From contig CAXMNG010000287.1 in the NCBI GenBank assembly GCA_964194585.1, positions 1-31,571 on the forward strand: DNA of 31,571 bases, read 5' to 3'. Under the pieces are notes generated by a model. The model did no database searches. It was not told the origin of the DNA and saw nothing but the letters and a program-made list of their open reading frames with translations. The DNA is from JAABYT01 sp964194585. Lineage in GTDB: Bacteria; Pseudomonadota; Gammaproteobacteria; HK1. Numbering within the stretch: the stretch's first letter is position 1; each line of letters opens with the position of its first letter. A program made the position numbers and the translations under genes. This document shows positions 24,290-31,571 of the stretch, piece after piece.

Positions 24290-25425
24290 CACACGAACAG
24301 GGTGAGCACCCCGGTGTAGCCGTACAGGCGATTGTGGGAGATCTCCCCGTTGCCGAAAAATCCCACCAGCGGAAAGCTGCCGAGCGCGGCTTCGATGAGC
24401 TTGAGCTCTCGGGAATCGGCACCGAGCAGATTCGGGCCCCTTGCCAGGCAGGTGTAGTAGATGCCGCCAAGCGGTGGACCCTCCAGGGCGCGGCCAAGCT
24501 CGCTCAGCATGCGGCGCATATCTTTCTCGGCGGCGGCCGCATCCCGCCGGCAGAACATCACCTGGTCACCCTCCTCCACCCATTCGGCGATGGCCAGGGC
24601 CCGGCCGGCTTCGTCGATGCCGGTCAGATTACGCACCAGATAGTCACCGGTATCGGATCCCTTTACCGGCAATCCGGCGAACACCGTGGCTGGTAATGGG
24701 GCAGCCCCATCAGCAGCCAGCAACTCGCCGATGTCCTGGTAGAAAACGTCCAGCGCCGGCCGCCCGTCGAGCTGTGTCAGCAGGTTTCCCCGGCAGCGGC
24801 TGATCTCGTGCCGTGGACCAAGGGGTGAGCAACCCTGGGTAAGGCGCGTGACCACGCTCACCTGCGGGTCGAAGAGCACGCCGGACACGCCGCCCGTGGT
24901 GACGCCATCGGCGAGCTGTGGATGTGCGCCCCGGGAGCTCGTCAGCCCGCCGACGACGAAGCCCCCATCCATGCGCTCGCAGAGCGCGTTGACCAGCGCG
25001 TCGACGGCGCCGTTGCGGGGATCCGCGTGTACCATGGCAAATCGGGCACCCGACTGGTCGCACCAGGCCCCATGGTCGGCTTCGAAGCCCTGCATATCGT
25101 CGACGATATCGGCAAACACACGAAATGCCTGTTCCGGAAAACGTCCTGTCAGCAGGCACAGGGCCGGGTCGTCGAAATACTCCACGCCGGTGGCGCAGAC
25201 GCCGAGGCCTACGCTGCCGACCCAGTGCTCGATACCGGAGGCATCGCGTAGAAAGTCCGAAATTTCGGAGAAGTGCGCTGCGAAGGCGTCGCTGGCGTAA
25301 GCGAATCCCAGATTGGCAGCATTGCCCCCGCCACCGTGAGTGCCCAGGGTCGCCAGGCAGGCCTCCGCCGCCACCCGCCAGTCGGCGTCCGCGGCATGCG
25401 CGGCGTGGATGTCGCCAACGTTCAT
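24289..25425 (-). CDS. FIST domain-containing signal transduction protein
   Basis: A 378-residue protein with an N-terminal FIST domain (about 30-225; GLGVCATGVEYFDDPALCLLTG, VVGGLTSSRG, GGVSGVLFD) and a C-terminal FIST_C domain (about 230-375; FAGLPVKGSDTGDYLVRNLTGID, GDQVMFCRRD, GGIYYTCLARGPNLLG, LVGFFGNGEISHNRLYGYTGVLTLF). FIST domains are putative small-ligand sensors, possibly for amino acids, usually coupled to kinases or chemoreceptors. This one stands alone, has no membrane segment, and its nearest signalling genes are the two-component pair at 25907-28710 on the other strand. ATG at 25425; the Shine-Dalgarno is weak. Confidence 0.88.
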   Translation of the reverse strand: MNVGDIHAAHAADADWRVAAEACLATLGTHGGGGNAANLGFAYASDAFAAHFSEISDFLRDASGIEHWVGSVGLGVCATGVEYFDDPALCLLTGRFPEQAFRVFADIVDDMQGFEADHGAWCDQSGARFAMVHADPRNGAVDALVNALCERMDGGFVVGGLTSSRGAHPQLADGVTTGGVSGVLFDPQVSVVTRLTQGCSPLGPRHEISRCRGNLLTQLDGRPALDVFYQDIGELLAADGAAPLPATVFAGLPVKGSDTGDYLVRNLTGIDEAGRALAIAEWVEEGDQVMFCRRDAAAAEKDMRRMLSELGRALEGPPLGGIYYTCLARGPNLLGADSRELKLIEAALGSFPLVGFFGNGEISHNRLYGYTGVLTLFV

Positions 25426-25505
25426 GTGGGCATCATGCCTCGCGGGTGATAATGGGTACAGCCGCGGGTCGGTGCGTGGGTGAAGGCCTCAGCGCAGGGT
25501 GGTGG

Positions 25506-25637
25506 TCAGCCTATCTGGCTCAAGGCCAGCACCAGTACGCCGAGTAACGTCGATACCCCCAGTCCGGCGATCAGGCTGCCCAACAGGCAGTACCAGAGTC
25601 CGGTGACCAGGGCATCGGTGGTGGTTCGCGGTTCCAT
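25506..25637 (-). CDS. Small hydrophobic membrane peptide, 43 residues
   Basis: The peptide has a short polar N-terminus (MEPRTTTD) followed by about 30 hydrophobic, glycine-rich residues (LVTGLWYCLLGSLIAGLGVS and on), enough for one long or two short membrane helices, ending LALSQIG. ATG at 25637 has GGGAG 7 nt upstream, which supports this start over the open frame beginning at 25775. It is not recognised as a family member. It lies between the FIST gene (80 nt downstream) and the divergent response regulator. It could be a small membrane partner of the sensor kinase, but that is speculation. Confidence 0.5.
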   Translation of the reverse strand: MEPRTTTDALVTGLWYCLLGSLIAGLGVSTLLGVLVLALSQIG

Positions 25638-25852
25638 GTCAGCTCCCATGGCCACCACCAGGCACGACTGCTCCGACGGTGGCGGCGTGCGGTCCAGACT
25701 GACATTGAACGGCTCATGGAGGGGCCCGGGCGGGCACGAGGTGGAGGAATCGGGGTTCAATTGTGGCGAAATCATGGAAATCGTGTCATCGGGCTTTCAG
25801 TGTCTGTGGTTTGCAGTAAATTTGTCCGAAACAGCCGTTAATAATAGAACGT

Positions 25853-25885
25853 CCGATTTTCGGTTTCCTTGAGGGAAACGGTCGG
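25853..25885 (+). promoter_or_regulatory. Leader hairpin before the response regulator
   Basis: GTTTCC-TTGAG-GGAAAC forms an inner stem (25863-25879), flanked by CCGA (25853-25856) and TCGG (25882-25885) as an outer stem. It lies 22 nt before the ATG, next to the AGAGAG ribosome binding site, so it could modulate translation. TAATAA at about 25840 may be a -10, without a good -35. Otherwise nothing was identified in 25638-25852. Confidence 0.3.
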
Positions 25886-25906
25886 CGTCTTGTGAGAGAG
25901 CGTGAC

Positions 25907-26602
25907 ATGGGTAGAAAAATCGCTATCGTCGAGGACGAAGAGGCCATCCGGGAAAACTACGCGGTGGCTTTCCGCCGCCAGGGCTACGATGTCCTCACCT
26001 ACGCGGATCGGCCACGGGCACTGGAAGCCTTCGAGGAGCGCCTGCCGGATCTGGCCATCGTCGACGTGGGGCTGGGTGACGAGGTCGAAGGCGGCTTCGA
26101 CCTCTGCCGGCAGCTACGGGGTATCTCCACGGGCCTGCCGATCATCTTTCTGACCGCCAGGGACAGCGATCTGGACACCATCTCGGGCCTGCGCCTTGGC
26201 GCTGACGACTATCTCAGCAAGACTGTCAGCCTGCCGCACCTGCTGGCGCGGGTGGCGGCGCTGCTGCGGCGCGTGGATGCGCTGAAATCACCCAGGGACG
26301 CCACCCAGGTGCTCGAGCGCGGGAGCCTGGAGCTGGATCTGGACCGCATGTCCGTCACCTGGCGCGGCCTGAGCCTGCAGCTCACGGTAACGGAGTACTG
26401 GATCGTGCATGCCCTGGTTCGCTTTCCGGGCCATGTGAAGACCCGCGACCAGCTCATGCAGGAGGCCAACGTGGTGGTTGACGACAGCACCATCACCTCC
26501 CACATCAAACGCGTGCGCAAGAAGTTTCAGGCCGTCGACGCCGAATTCGACTGCATCGATACGGTCTATGCCATGGGCTACCGTTGGACCTGCGCCGAAT
26601 AG
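25907..26602 (+). CDS. pdsR: Dedicated-sortase system response regulator (PdsR-type, OmpR family)
   Basis: A 231-residue response regulator. The receiver domain shows acidic pocket D10-E11-E12, phospho-acceptor Asp53 (LAIVDVGLGD), LTARDSDLD and DDYLSKTVS. The C-terminal winged helix (about 135-230) has LTVTEYWIVHALVRFPGHVKTRDQLMQEANVVVDDSTITSHIKRVRKKF and DTVYAMGYRW. The VVDDSTITSHIKRVRKKFQ pattern is what I associate with the proteobacterial dedicated sortase response regulator family. ATG at 25907 has AGAGAG upstream; a GTG at 25892 is an alternative. The cognate kinase follows 29 nt later. The sortase and its VIT/vWA target are not in the window. Confidence 0.85.
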   Translation: MGRKIAIVEDEEAIRENYAVAFRRQGYDVLTYADRPRALEAFEERLPDLAIVDVGLGDEVEGGFDLCRQLRGISTGLPIIFLTARDSDLDTISGLRLGADDYLSKTVSLPHLLARVAALLRRVDALKSPRDATQVLERGSLELDLDRMSVTWRGLSLQLTVTEYWIVHALVRFPGHVKTRDQLMQEANVVVDDSTITSHIKRVRKKFQAVDAEFDCIDTVYAMGYRWTCAE

Positions 26603-26631
26603 CCGTCAGCAGTCACTGAGGAGAACCCGGC

Positions 26632-28710
26632 CTGAAACTCAGCATCCGTACCAAGGTGCTTCTGGTGGCAGTGCTGCTGCTGACCATTCCTTACGTGGGC
26701 TATCAGTTCGTGCGCGAGATGGAGAACTATCTACGCGATGGCCTCGAGCAGTCGGTGCTGGGTGCCGCCCAGGCCCTCGCCGGCGCGCTGCACGACCGCC
26801 CGGACCTGATACCGAAGTCGCCGCCGAAGAGCACGCAGGCGGCCTACGAAGGCGGGATCTACGCCCATCCCCTGCCCCGGGACATGCAGATCGACGGCTA
26901 TGTGGAGGACTGGGGCGGTCATCTGGACCAGCTCGAGACCCTGGGAGGCGATACCGGCGAGCCGCGGGCCCGCTTCGTCGCCGGCAAACGCGGCTCCTAC
27001 CTGTACCTGCTGGTCATGGTAAGGGACGAACGCATCATTTACCGTGAACTGCCGGTTCGGGTGCGCCCGGCCAGCGACTACGTCAAGGTGGTGACGGTAA
27101 CCGCCGGCGGCGAGCGGCGCGCCTACTTTTTCCACACCATCTCTCCGGGCTGGATCACGGTCTACGTGCTCGCTGCCCGCGGCGCCGGCGAGGCGGCGGC
27201 CGCACTGCGCCAGGAGACCCGCATTCGGGCCGAGTGGCGCGAAACCAGGGACGGCTACGTGGTGGAAGCACGCATTCCTCTGGCCCTGCTGGGCGAGCGC
27301 GTCGGCATCGAAGTGGGCGATGTGGACATCCCCTCCGGGGCCGTTGCGCCCTTTCGCCTGTCCACCTCCGGTGCGGGCCCGGTGAGTGAACCGGGCCCTC
27401 TGGTGCTGCCCTCGGAAAGCATCGAGGCACTGATCAAGAGCCTGGGCCGCAGCCCCGGCCGGCGCATCTGGGTGGTGGACGGTGAGCAACGGGTGCTCGC
27501 CCGGGGCGGCAGCCTGGAGCGGCAAACCGAAGCTGCCCCGGTGAACCCGCTGTTCGCCCTGGTGCTGCGGCCACCGCCGGCGGAAATGTTCGAGGACAAG
27601 CCCATCGTCGCGCGCTTCTCCGGACCCGAGGTGCGCGCCGCCCTGGCCGGACGTGCCACCAGCCGCTGGCGCAGCACCCGGCACCCCGACACTTTCGTGG
27701 TGTCGGCGGCTTACCCGGTGTGGCGGGACGCGGACATCGTCGGCGCGGTGGTGGTCGAGGAGACGACGTTGGGAATACAGATGGTGCGCCGCGAGGCGCT
27801 GGCCAATCTGTTCAACAAGACGCTCATCGTGTGCTTCTTCGGCGCCCTGGTGCTGCTGGTGTTCGCGACCCGTATCAGCGTGCGCCTGCGCCGCCTGCGC
27901 AATGAGGCCGCTGCGGCCATCGATGCCCATGGCCGAGTCGTCGGCAAGCTGAGCGCGTCCCGGGCCGGGGATGAGATCGGTGATCTGGCCCGGGACTTCT
28001 CCGCCATGATGGAACGCCTGCGCGAATACAACCACTACCTGGAGCAGCTGGCGCGCAGGCTCTCCCACGAGCTGCGCACCCCCATCACCGTGGTGCGCAC
28101 ATCCCTGGACGCCATGGAGCTGGACCAGCCCGCCGGCGACCGGGGCCCCTACCTTTCCCGGGCCCGCGACGGTCTGCGCCGCCTGGACACCATCATCTCG
28201 CGCATGAGCGAGGCGACGCGCCTGGAGCAGGCCCTGCGGGATTCGGAGCCGGAACGCTTCGATCTGTGCGAGGTCGTCGGTGCGTCGGTGGAGTCCTACC
28301 GTTCCGTATGGCCGCAGCAGAGCTTTCAGTATCAGGCACCAGACGAGCCATGCCCCATGGACGGCATACCCGACCTGGTGGTGCAGATGCTCGACAAGCT
28401 GGTGGGCAACGCGGTGGATTTCGCCTCACCGGAAACGCCCATCCGGGTGAGCGTCGCGCGGCGCGGCGGAGACGTGGTGCTGGAGGTGTGCAACGAAGGA
28501 CCGCCCCTGCCTGAGGAGATGACCGACAAGTTGTTCCAGTCCATGGTCTCGATTCGCGACGACAAAGGCCCCCGGGACCCGCACCTGGGCCTTGGACTGT
28601 ATATCGTGCGAATGATCGCGGAGGCCCACGGGGCGCGGGCGCGGGCGTTCAATCTCCCGGACCAGGTTGGCGTAGGCATGCACGTCGTGTTCCCCGAGGC
28701 TGCCGCTTGA
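26632..28710 (+). CDS. pdsS: Dedicated-sortase system histidine kinase (PdsS-type), apparent CTG start
   Basis: A 692-residue membrane sensor kinase. Membrane segment 1 is at about 9-25. A periplasmic region follows with a CBM9/DOMON-like module (about 85-225: IDGYVEDWGG, RGSYLYLLVMVRDERIIYR, YVVEARIPLALLG). Membrane segment 2 is at about 395-415, then HAMP, HisKA with His479 (RRLSHELRTPITV), and the ATPase domain (KLVGNAVDFA, GLGLYIVRMIAEAHGA). The usual DxGxG reads NEGPPLP, which I recall as normal for this family. The family N-terminus LKLSIRTK begins at CTG 26632, which has GAGGAG about 8 nt upstream; the first standard start, GTG 26656, lies inside the membrane anchor and lacks a Shine-Dalgarno. 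Confidence 0.85.
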   Translation: MKLSIRTKVLLVAVLLLTIPYVGYQFVREMENYLRDGLEQSVLGAAQALAGALHDRPDLIPKSPPKSTQAAYEGGIYAHPLPRDMQIDGYVEDWGGHLDQLETLGGDTGEPRARFVAGKRGSYLYLLVMVRDERIIYRELPVRVRPASDYVKVVTVTAGGERRAYFFHTISPGWITVYVLAARGAGEAAAALRQETRIRAEWRETRDGYVVEARIPLALLGERVGIEVGDVDIPSGAVAPFRLSTSGAGPVSEPGPLVLPSESIEALIKSLGRSPGRRIWVVDGEQRVLARGGSLERQTEAAPVNPLFALVLRPPPAEMFEDKPIVARFSGPEVRAALAGRATSRWRSTRHPDTFVVSAAYPVWRDADIVGAVVVEETTLGIQMVRREALANLFNKTLIVCFFGALVLLVFATRISVRLRRLRNEAAAAIDAHGRVVGKLSASRAGDEIGDLARDFSAMMERLREYNHYLEQLARRLSHELRTPITVVRTSLDAMELDQPAGDRGPYLSRARDGLRRLDTIISRMSEATRLEQALRDSEPERFDLCEVVGASVESYRSVWPQQSFQYQAPDEPCPMDGIPDLVVQMLDKLVGNAVDFASPETPIRVSVARRGGDVVLEVCNEGPPLPEEMTDKLFQSMVSIRDDKGPRDPHLGLGLYIVRMIAEAHGARARAFNLPDQVGVGMHVVFPEAAA

Positions 28711-28719
28711 CGGCTCTGG

Positions 28720-29514
28720 TCATTCGGTGTCGGCGCGCTTCCCCGACTCCCACAGGGCATCCATCTCCGCAAGGGTGGCGTCCTCCAGGCTTCCACCCTG
28801 GCGCTGGACACGGCTCTCCATGCGCCGGAAGCGGTGCTCGAATTTCGTATTTGCCCGGCGCAGGGTTTCGTCAGCGTCGACGTTCAAATGGCGCGTGAGA
28901 TTGACGCAGGTGAAAAGCAAATCACCGAGTTCCTCCACGGCCTGTTGATGCCCGTCTGGCCGCAACATGGCGGTCTCCAACTCGCCGAGCTCTTCACGCA
29001 ATTTCGGCAGCACACTGGCAGCATCGCGCCAGTCGAATCCCTGTGAAGCGGCGGCGCGTTGCAGCTCGGCAGCGCGTTGCAAAGCCGGCCGTCCGCCGTG
29101 CACCGAGTCCAGCACGCTGTGCGCTCGACCGCGCCCACTGGCCGCCCGCTCGGCCTTCTTGTGGGCCTCCCAGGCGCGCGATTGCTGGTCCGCGGAGCCG
29201 ATGTCTTCGTCTCCGAACACATGGGGATGGCGACGCTCGAGCTTGTCGCTGATGGCGTTCGCGACGTCGTCGAAATCGAATGCGCCCCGTTCACTGCCCA
29301 TGTGCGCGTGAAACACGACCTGGAAGAGAAGATCGCCGAGCTCGTCGCGCAAATCGTCCATGTCGCCCCGGGCAATGGCGTCCGCCACTTCGTAAGCCTC
29401 CTCGATGGTGTAAGGAGTGATGCTCTGGAAGTCCTGCTCGCGATCCCACGGACAACCATGGTCGGGATCCCGGAGCGCGATCATGATGTCGAGGAGTCGA
29501 TTTATGGGTGTCAC
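28720..29514 (-). CDS. mazG: Nucleoside triphosphate pyrophosphohydrolase MazG
   Basis: MazG hydrolyses (d)NTPs to NMP and pyrophosphate, cleaning the nucleotide pool and modulating ppGpp in E. coli. The 264-residue protein has two MazG domains. The N-terminal one has LRDPDHGCPWDREQDFQSITPYTIEEAYEVADAI and DELGDLLFQVVFHAHM with metal-binding Glu/Asp residues; the C-terminal one has KLREELGELETAM and AVEELGDLLFTCVNLTRHL. The start is GTG at 29514 with GAGAG about 9 nt upstream. It ends 9 bp from the kinase stop (convergent) and is divergent from slt. Confidence 0.94.
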   Translation of the reverse strand: MTPINRLLDIMIALRDPDHGCPWDREQDFQSITPYTIEEAYEVADAIARGDMDDLRDELGDLLFQVVFHAHMGSERGAFDFDDVANAISDKLERRHPHVFGDEDIGSADQQSRAWEAHKKAERAASGRGRAHSVLDSVHGGRPALQRAAELQRAAASQGFDWRDAASVLPKLREELGELETAMLRPDGHQQAVEELGDLLFTCVNLTRHLNVDADETLRRANTKFEHRFRRMESRVQRQGGSLEDATLAEMDALWESGKRADTE

Positions 29515-29630
29515 CGGTTGAATCTCTCGGATGCAGAATCAGGAACACATTCTAGCAATCCCCGTTCGTCGACACGCTCGCTTCCTGCGCCGGGTCCAGC
29601 ACTGCCCGGCATTGTGAAGCAGCCCACACA

Positions 29631-29660
29631 TTGGCACGACGACTTTCCCTATAGTAATAC
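29631..29660 (+). promoter_or_regulatory. Possible promoter for slt
   Basis: TTGGCA (29631-29636) and TAATAC (29655-29660) are 18 bp apart in the 269-bp divergent region between mazG and slt. It would give a leader of about 115 nt. Nothing else convincing was found in that region. Confidence 0.3.
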
Positions 29661-29783
29661 TTAAAGTAAGCTGCATAAGTGCATGGGAACGGTTACATTG
29701 TTCAGGGGAGTCGTTCAAAGAAATCCGCGAAATGGATCCCTCGATCGGGATCAAACCGAGGCACTGTGTAGACAGCGTCGGGC

Positions 29784-31523
29784 ATGGATTTGCGCATGAA
29801 TACCAGACGAGTCACACAGCTTGGCTTCAGCAATGCGCTGACGATGACTGTGCTGCTCGCCTGCGTCCTCGCCCTGCCCGTCCATGCAATACAGATTTCC
29901 GACGGAACCGCTTACGCAACCAACCAGAAGATCGACGACGACCGCTGGTATGTAATCGAACAACGCAGCCGCTTTCTGCAAGCCGAGTCGGCCTTGAGAA
30001 AGCGAGACATGAAGCGCTTCCGCCAGCTCCGGGACGCGCTCGTGGACTACCCGCTGTATCCCTATCTCGAGTTCACGGAACTCTCGCGGCGGCTCGGAAC
30101 GGCAAGCCGCGACGAAATCGAAACATTTCTCGAACGCTATTCCGATACGCCACTTGCATGGCAATTACGCCGCACGTGGGCGAAGCTTCTGGCGCGCCGC
30201 GGGCACTGGGAAAGCTTCCTCGATGTTTACGAGAATTCCGACGATGCCACCATGCGTTGCCAATGGCTGCGCGCACTGATCAACGCGAATCAGGCGGACA
30301 AAGCCGTGCCCCACGTGGAAGCGATGTGGCTGGTGGGCCGCTCCCAGCCGTCGGCCTGCGATCCGGTGTTCAAAGCGTGGCGCAGTGCAGGTTACTTGAA
30401 CCGCGATCTGGTCTGGCAGCGCATCGAGCTCGCGATCCGAGCGGGCCGTCCATCGCTGGCATCCTATCTCAGCCGCTTTCTCGACGCCGAAGAGCAACCG
30501 CTGGTAAAGGAGTGGCTTCGTGTTCGCAAACAACCGGTGCGAGTCACGCAGGTTGCCCGCCTGGACGGTGATGCGGAGATCATCGAAACCATCCTCGTGT
30601 ATGGAATCGAACGTATGGCGCGGCGGGATCCCGAGCTCGCGGCCGGCGCCTGGGAACGACTGCGCACGCGCTTCGCTTTTTCCGGAACGGCTGTTGCCTC
30701 CGTGCATCGACGCCTCGGACTTTCCTACGCCTTTGCGCGCAAGGCGGAAGCGCTGTACTGGCTGAACACGATTGCGGAATCGGAGATGGACGACCGCGCC
30801 AGGGAATGGCGGATCCTGAGCTCGCTGAATCAAGGCGAATGGCGCCAGGCTCTGGAGCATCTTCTCACTGTCCAGGGTGGAAAGAAGGCCCGGACACCGT
30901 CGTCGCCGCGTTGGCGTTACTGGACGGCGCGCACATTGGAATCACTGGAGTGGCACGACGACGCCGATTCCATTTACGCCGAGTTGGCGCGCGAGAGAAG
31001 CTATTACGGCTTTCTTGCCGCGGACCGAATCGAGCGCGACTATCGGCTCAATCATCGCACCCTCGAGTACGGCGATCACGAATTGCGGCTGCTCGCCGCG
31101 CAACCGGGTGCGATGCGCGCACGCGAGCTCCACAGTCTCGGCCGCCCCATCAATGCGCGCCGGGAGTGGCGCATGTTCACCCGCGGCATGAGCGACGAAG
31201 AGCTCGCGCGGGCTGCGAAGCTCGCCGATAGCTGGGGATGGCACGGCCGTGCCATCATGACGGTGGCGCGCACGCCGCATCTCGACGATCTCGAAATGCG
31301 CTTTCCCCTTGCCTACCATGACCGTGTGCTGGAACAAGCGCGTGACAAGGATCTCGATCCGGCCTGGATGTACGCCATCGTGCGCCAGGAAAGCGCTTTT
31401 ATCGCCGACGCCCGTTCCCCGGCCGGCGCCCTTGGTGGTGTAGAACGGCTCGAAGACGTGCGGCAGGTGTTCCGGGGAAATCCCCGGCCCATCGTCCCGT
31501 ACCCGGACGACGATCTCGCCTGA
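29784..31523 (+). pseudogene. slt: Soluble lytic murein transglycosylase Slt, 3' end lost at a junction
   Basis: Slt70 cleaves peptidoglycan glycan strands to 1,6-anhydromuropeptides in the periplasm. The frame has a signal peptide (LTMTVLLACVLALPVHA), the long alpha-superhelical U-domain (from about residue 45: RFLQAESALRKRDMKRFRQLRDAL), the linker region (YYGFLAADRIERDYRL) and the beginning of the GH23 catalytic domain (WMYAIVRQESAFIADARSPAGALG) with catalytic Glu in QES. Family members continue LMQLMPATA and about 120 more residues; here the frame changes to VERLEDVRQVF, which is antisense kinase sequence, and stops at 31523. Slt homology ends near 31411-31434. Start ATG at 29784; ATG at 29796 is an alternative. 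Confidence 0.85.
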
Positions 31524-31571
31524 TTCGTGAGCAGACTCCACCCATACGCTCCCACCGCGCCCCTCGAGCGC
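31411..31571 (-). CDS. Histidine kinase ATPase-domain fragment, truncated at both ends
   Basis: Reading leftward from the window edge, the frame gives VWVESAHESGEIVVRVRD, then DDGPGISPEHLPHVFEPFYT and TKGAGRGTG. These are the G1 (DxGxG) and F boxes of a HATPase domain; FEPFYTTKGAGRGTG is usually followed by LGL. The frame then reads into antisense slt. The other part of this kinase is beyond the window edge, and its C-terminus is missing. It resembles NtrB-like sensor kinases, but the exact family cannot be given. Confidence 0.75.

Noticed and set aside
26731..28068. 445-codon minus-strand frame opposite the sensor kinase
   Set aside because: Antisense shadow of a well supported kinase with conserved domains.

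Overview
The window is a GC-rich stretch of a gammaproteobacterial chromosome. The evidence is gene order and sequence: lepA-lepB-DUF4845-rnc-era-recO-acpS behind rpoE-rseA-rseB-mucD, nadB divergent from rpoE, parE-parC, efp-epmA, xseB-ispA, mazG and slt. A GlpC-like/rubrerythrin cluster and a proteobacterial dedicated-sortase type two-component pair point to a free-living, probably marine or sediment lineage (Chromatiales/Ectothiorhodospira-like is a guess). No rRNA, tRNA, CRISPR array or intact insertion sequence was seen.

Layout. 1-1098 (+): C-terminal Arg/Gly-rich disordered tail of an RNA-metabolism protein (RNase E- or RhlB-like), invaded by in-frame copies of a roughly 45-48 bp repeat. 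1117-10873 (-): from right to left rpoE, rseA, rseB and mucD (envelope stress), then lepA, lepB, a DUF4845 protein, rnc, era, recO and acpS. 11073-12674 (+): nadB, converging with a 4-bp overlap on epmA. 12671-14242 (-): epmA and efp. The 14243-14461 gap holds a candidate plus-strand small RNA with an anti-Shine-Dalgarno loop. 14462-19253 (-): parC, parE and a CNP1-like secreted protein. 19401-21816 (-): DUF3501 protein, CCG-domain Fe-S protein and rubrerythrin, transcribed from a promoter with a palindromic operator. 22038-24201 (+): xseB, ispA, folE2. 24213-24289: a perfect 77-nt palindrome. 24289-25637 (-): FIST-domain protein and a 43-residue membrane peptide. 25907-28710 (+): dedicated-sortase type response regulator and histidine kinase, without the sortase or its target. 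28720-29514 (-): mazG. 29784 to the end (+): slt, which breaks near 31411-31434 into an oppositely oriented histidine-kinase fragment.

How the genes work together. SigmaE, its anti-sigma RseA, the RseB sensor and the MucD protease form the envelope stress circuit. LepA, LepB, RNase III, Era and RecO are the usual translation, secretion, RNA and repair housekeeping block. EpmA is expected to beta-lysylate EF-P on Lys34. Rubrerythrin with the CCG protein and DUF3501 looks like an uncharacterised peroxide or redox-stress module.

The points most worth a second look are: the candidate anti-SD small RNA; epmA with no ATG/GTG/TTG start, directly in frame behind the efp stop; a CTG-started sensor kinase; the rubrerythrin operator; the 77-nt palindrome and its short relative at the end of parC; the repeats in the first gene; and the slt/kinase junction, which is probably a chimeric join.
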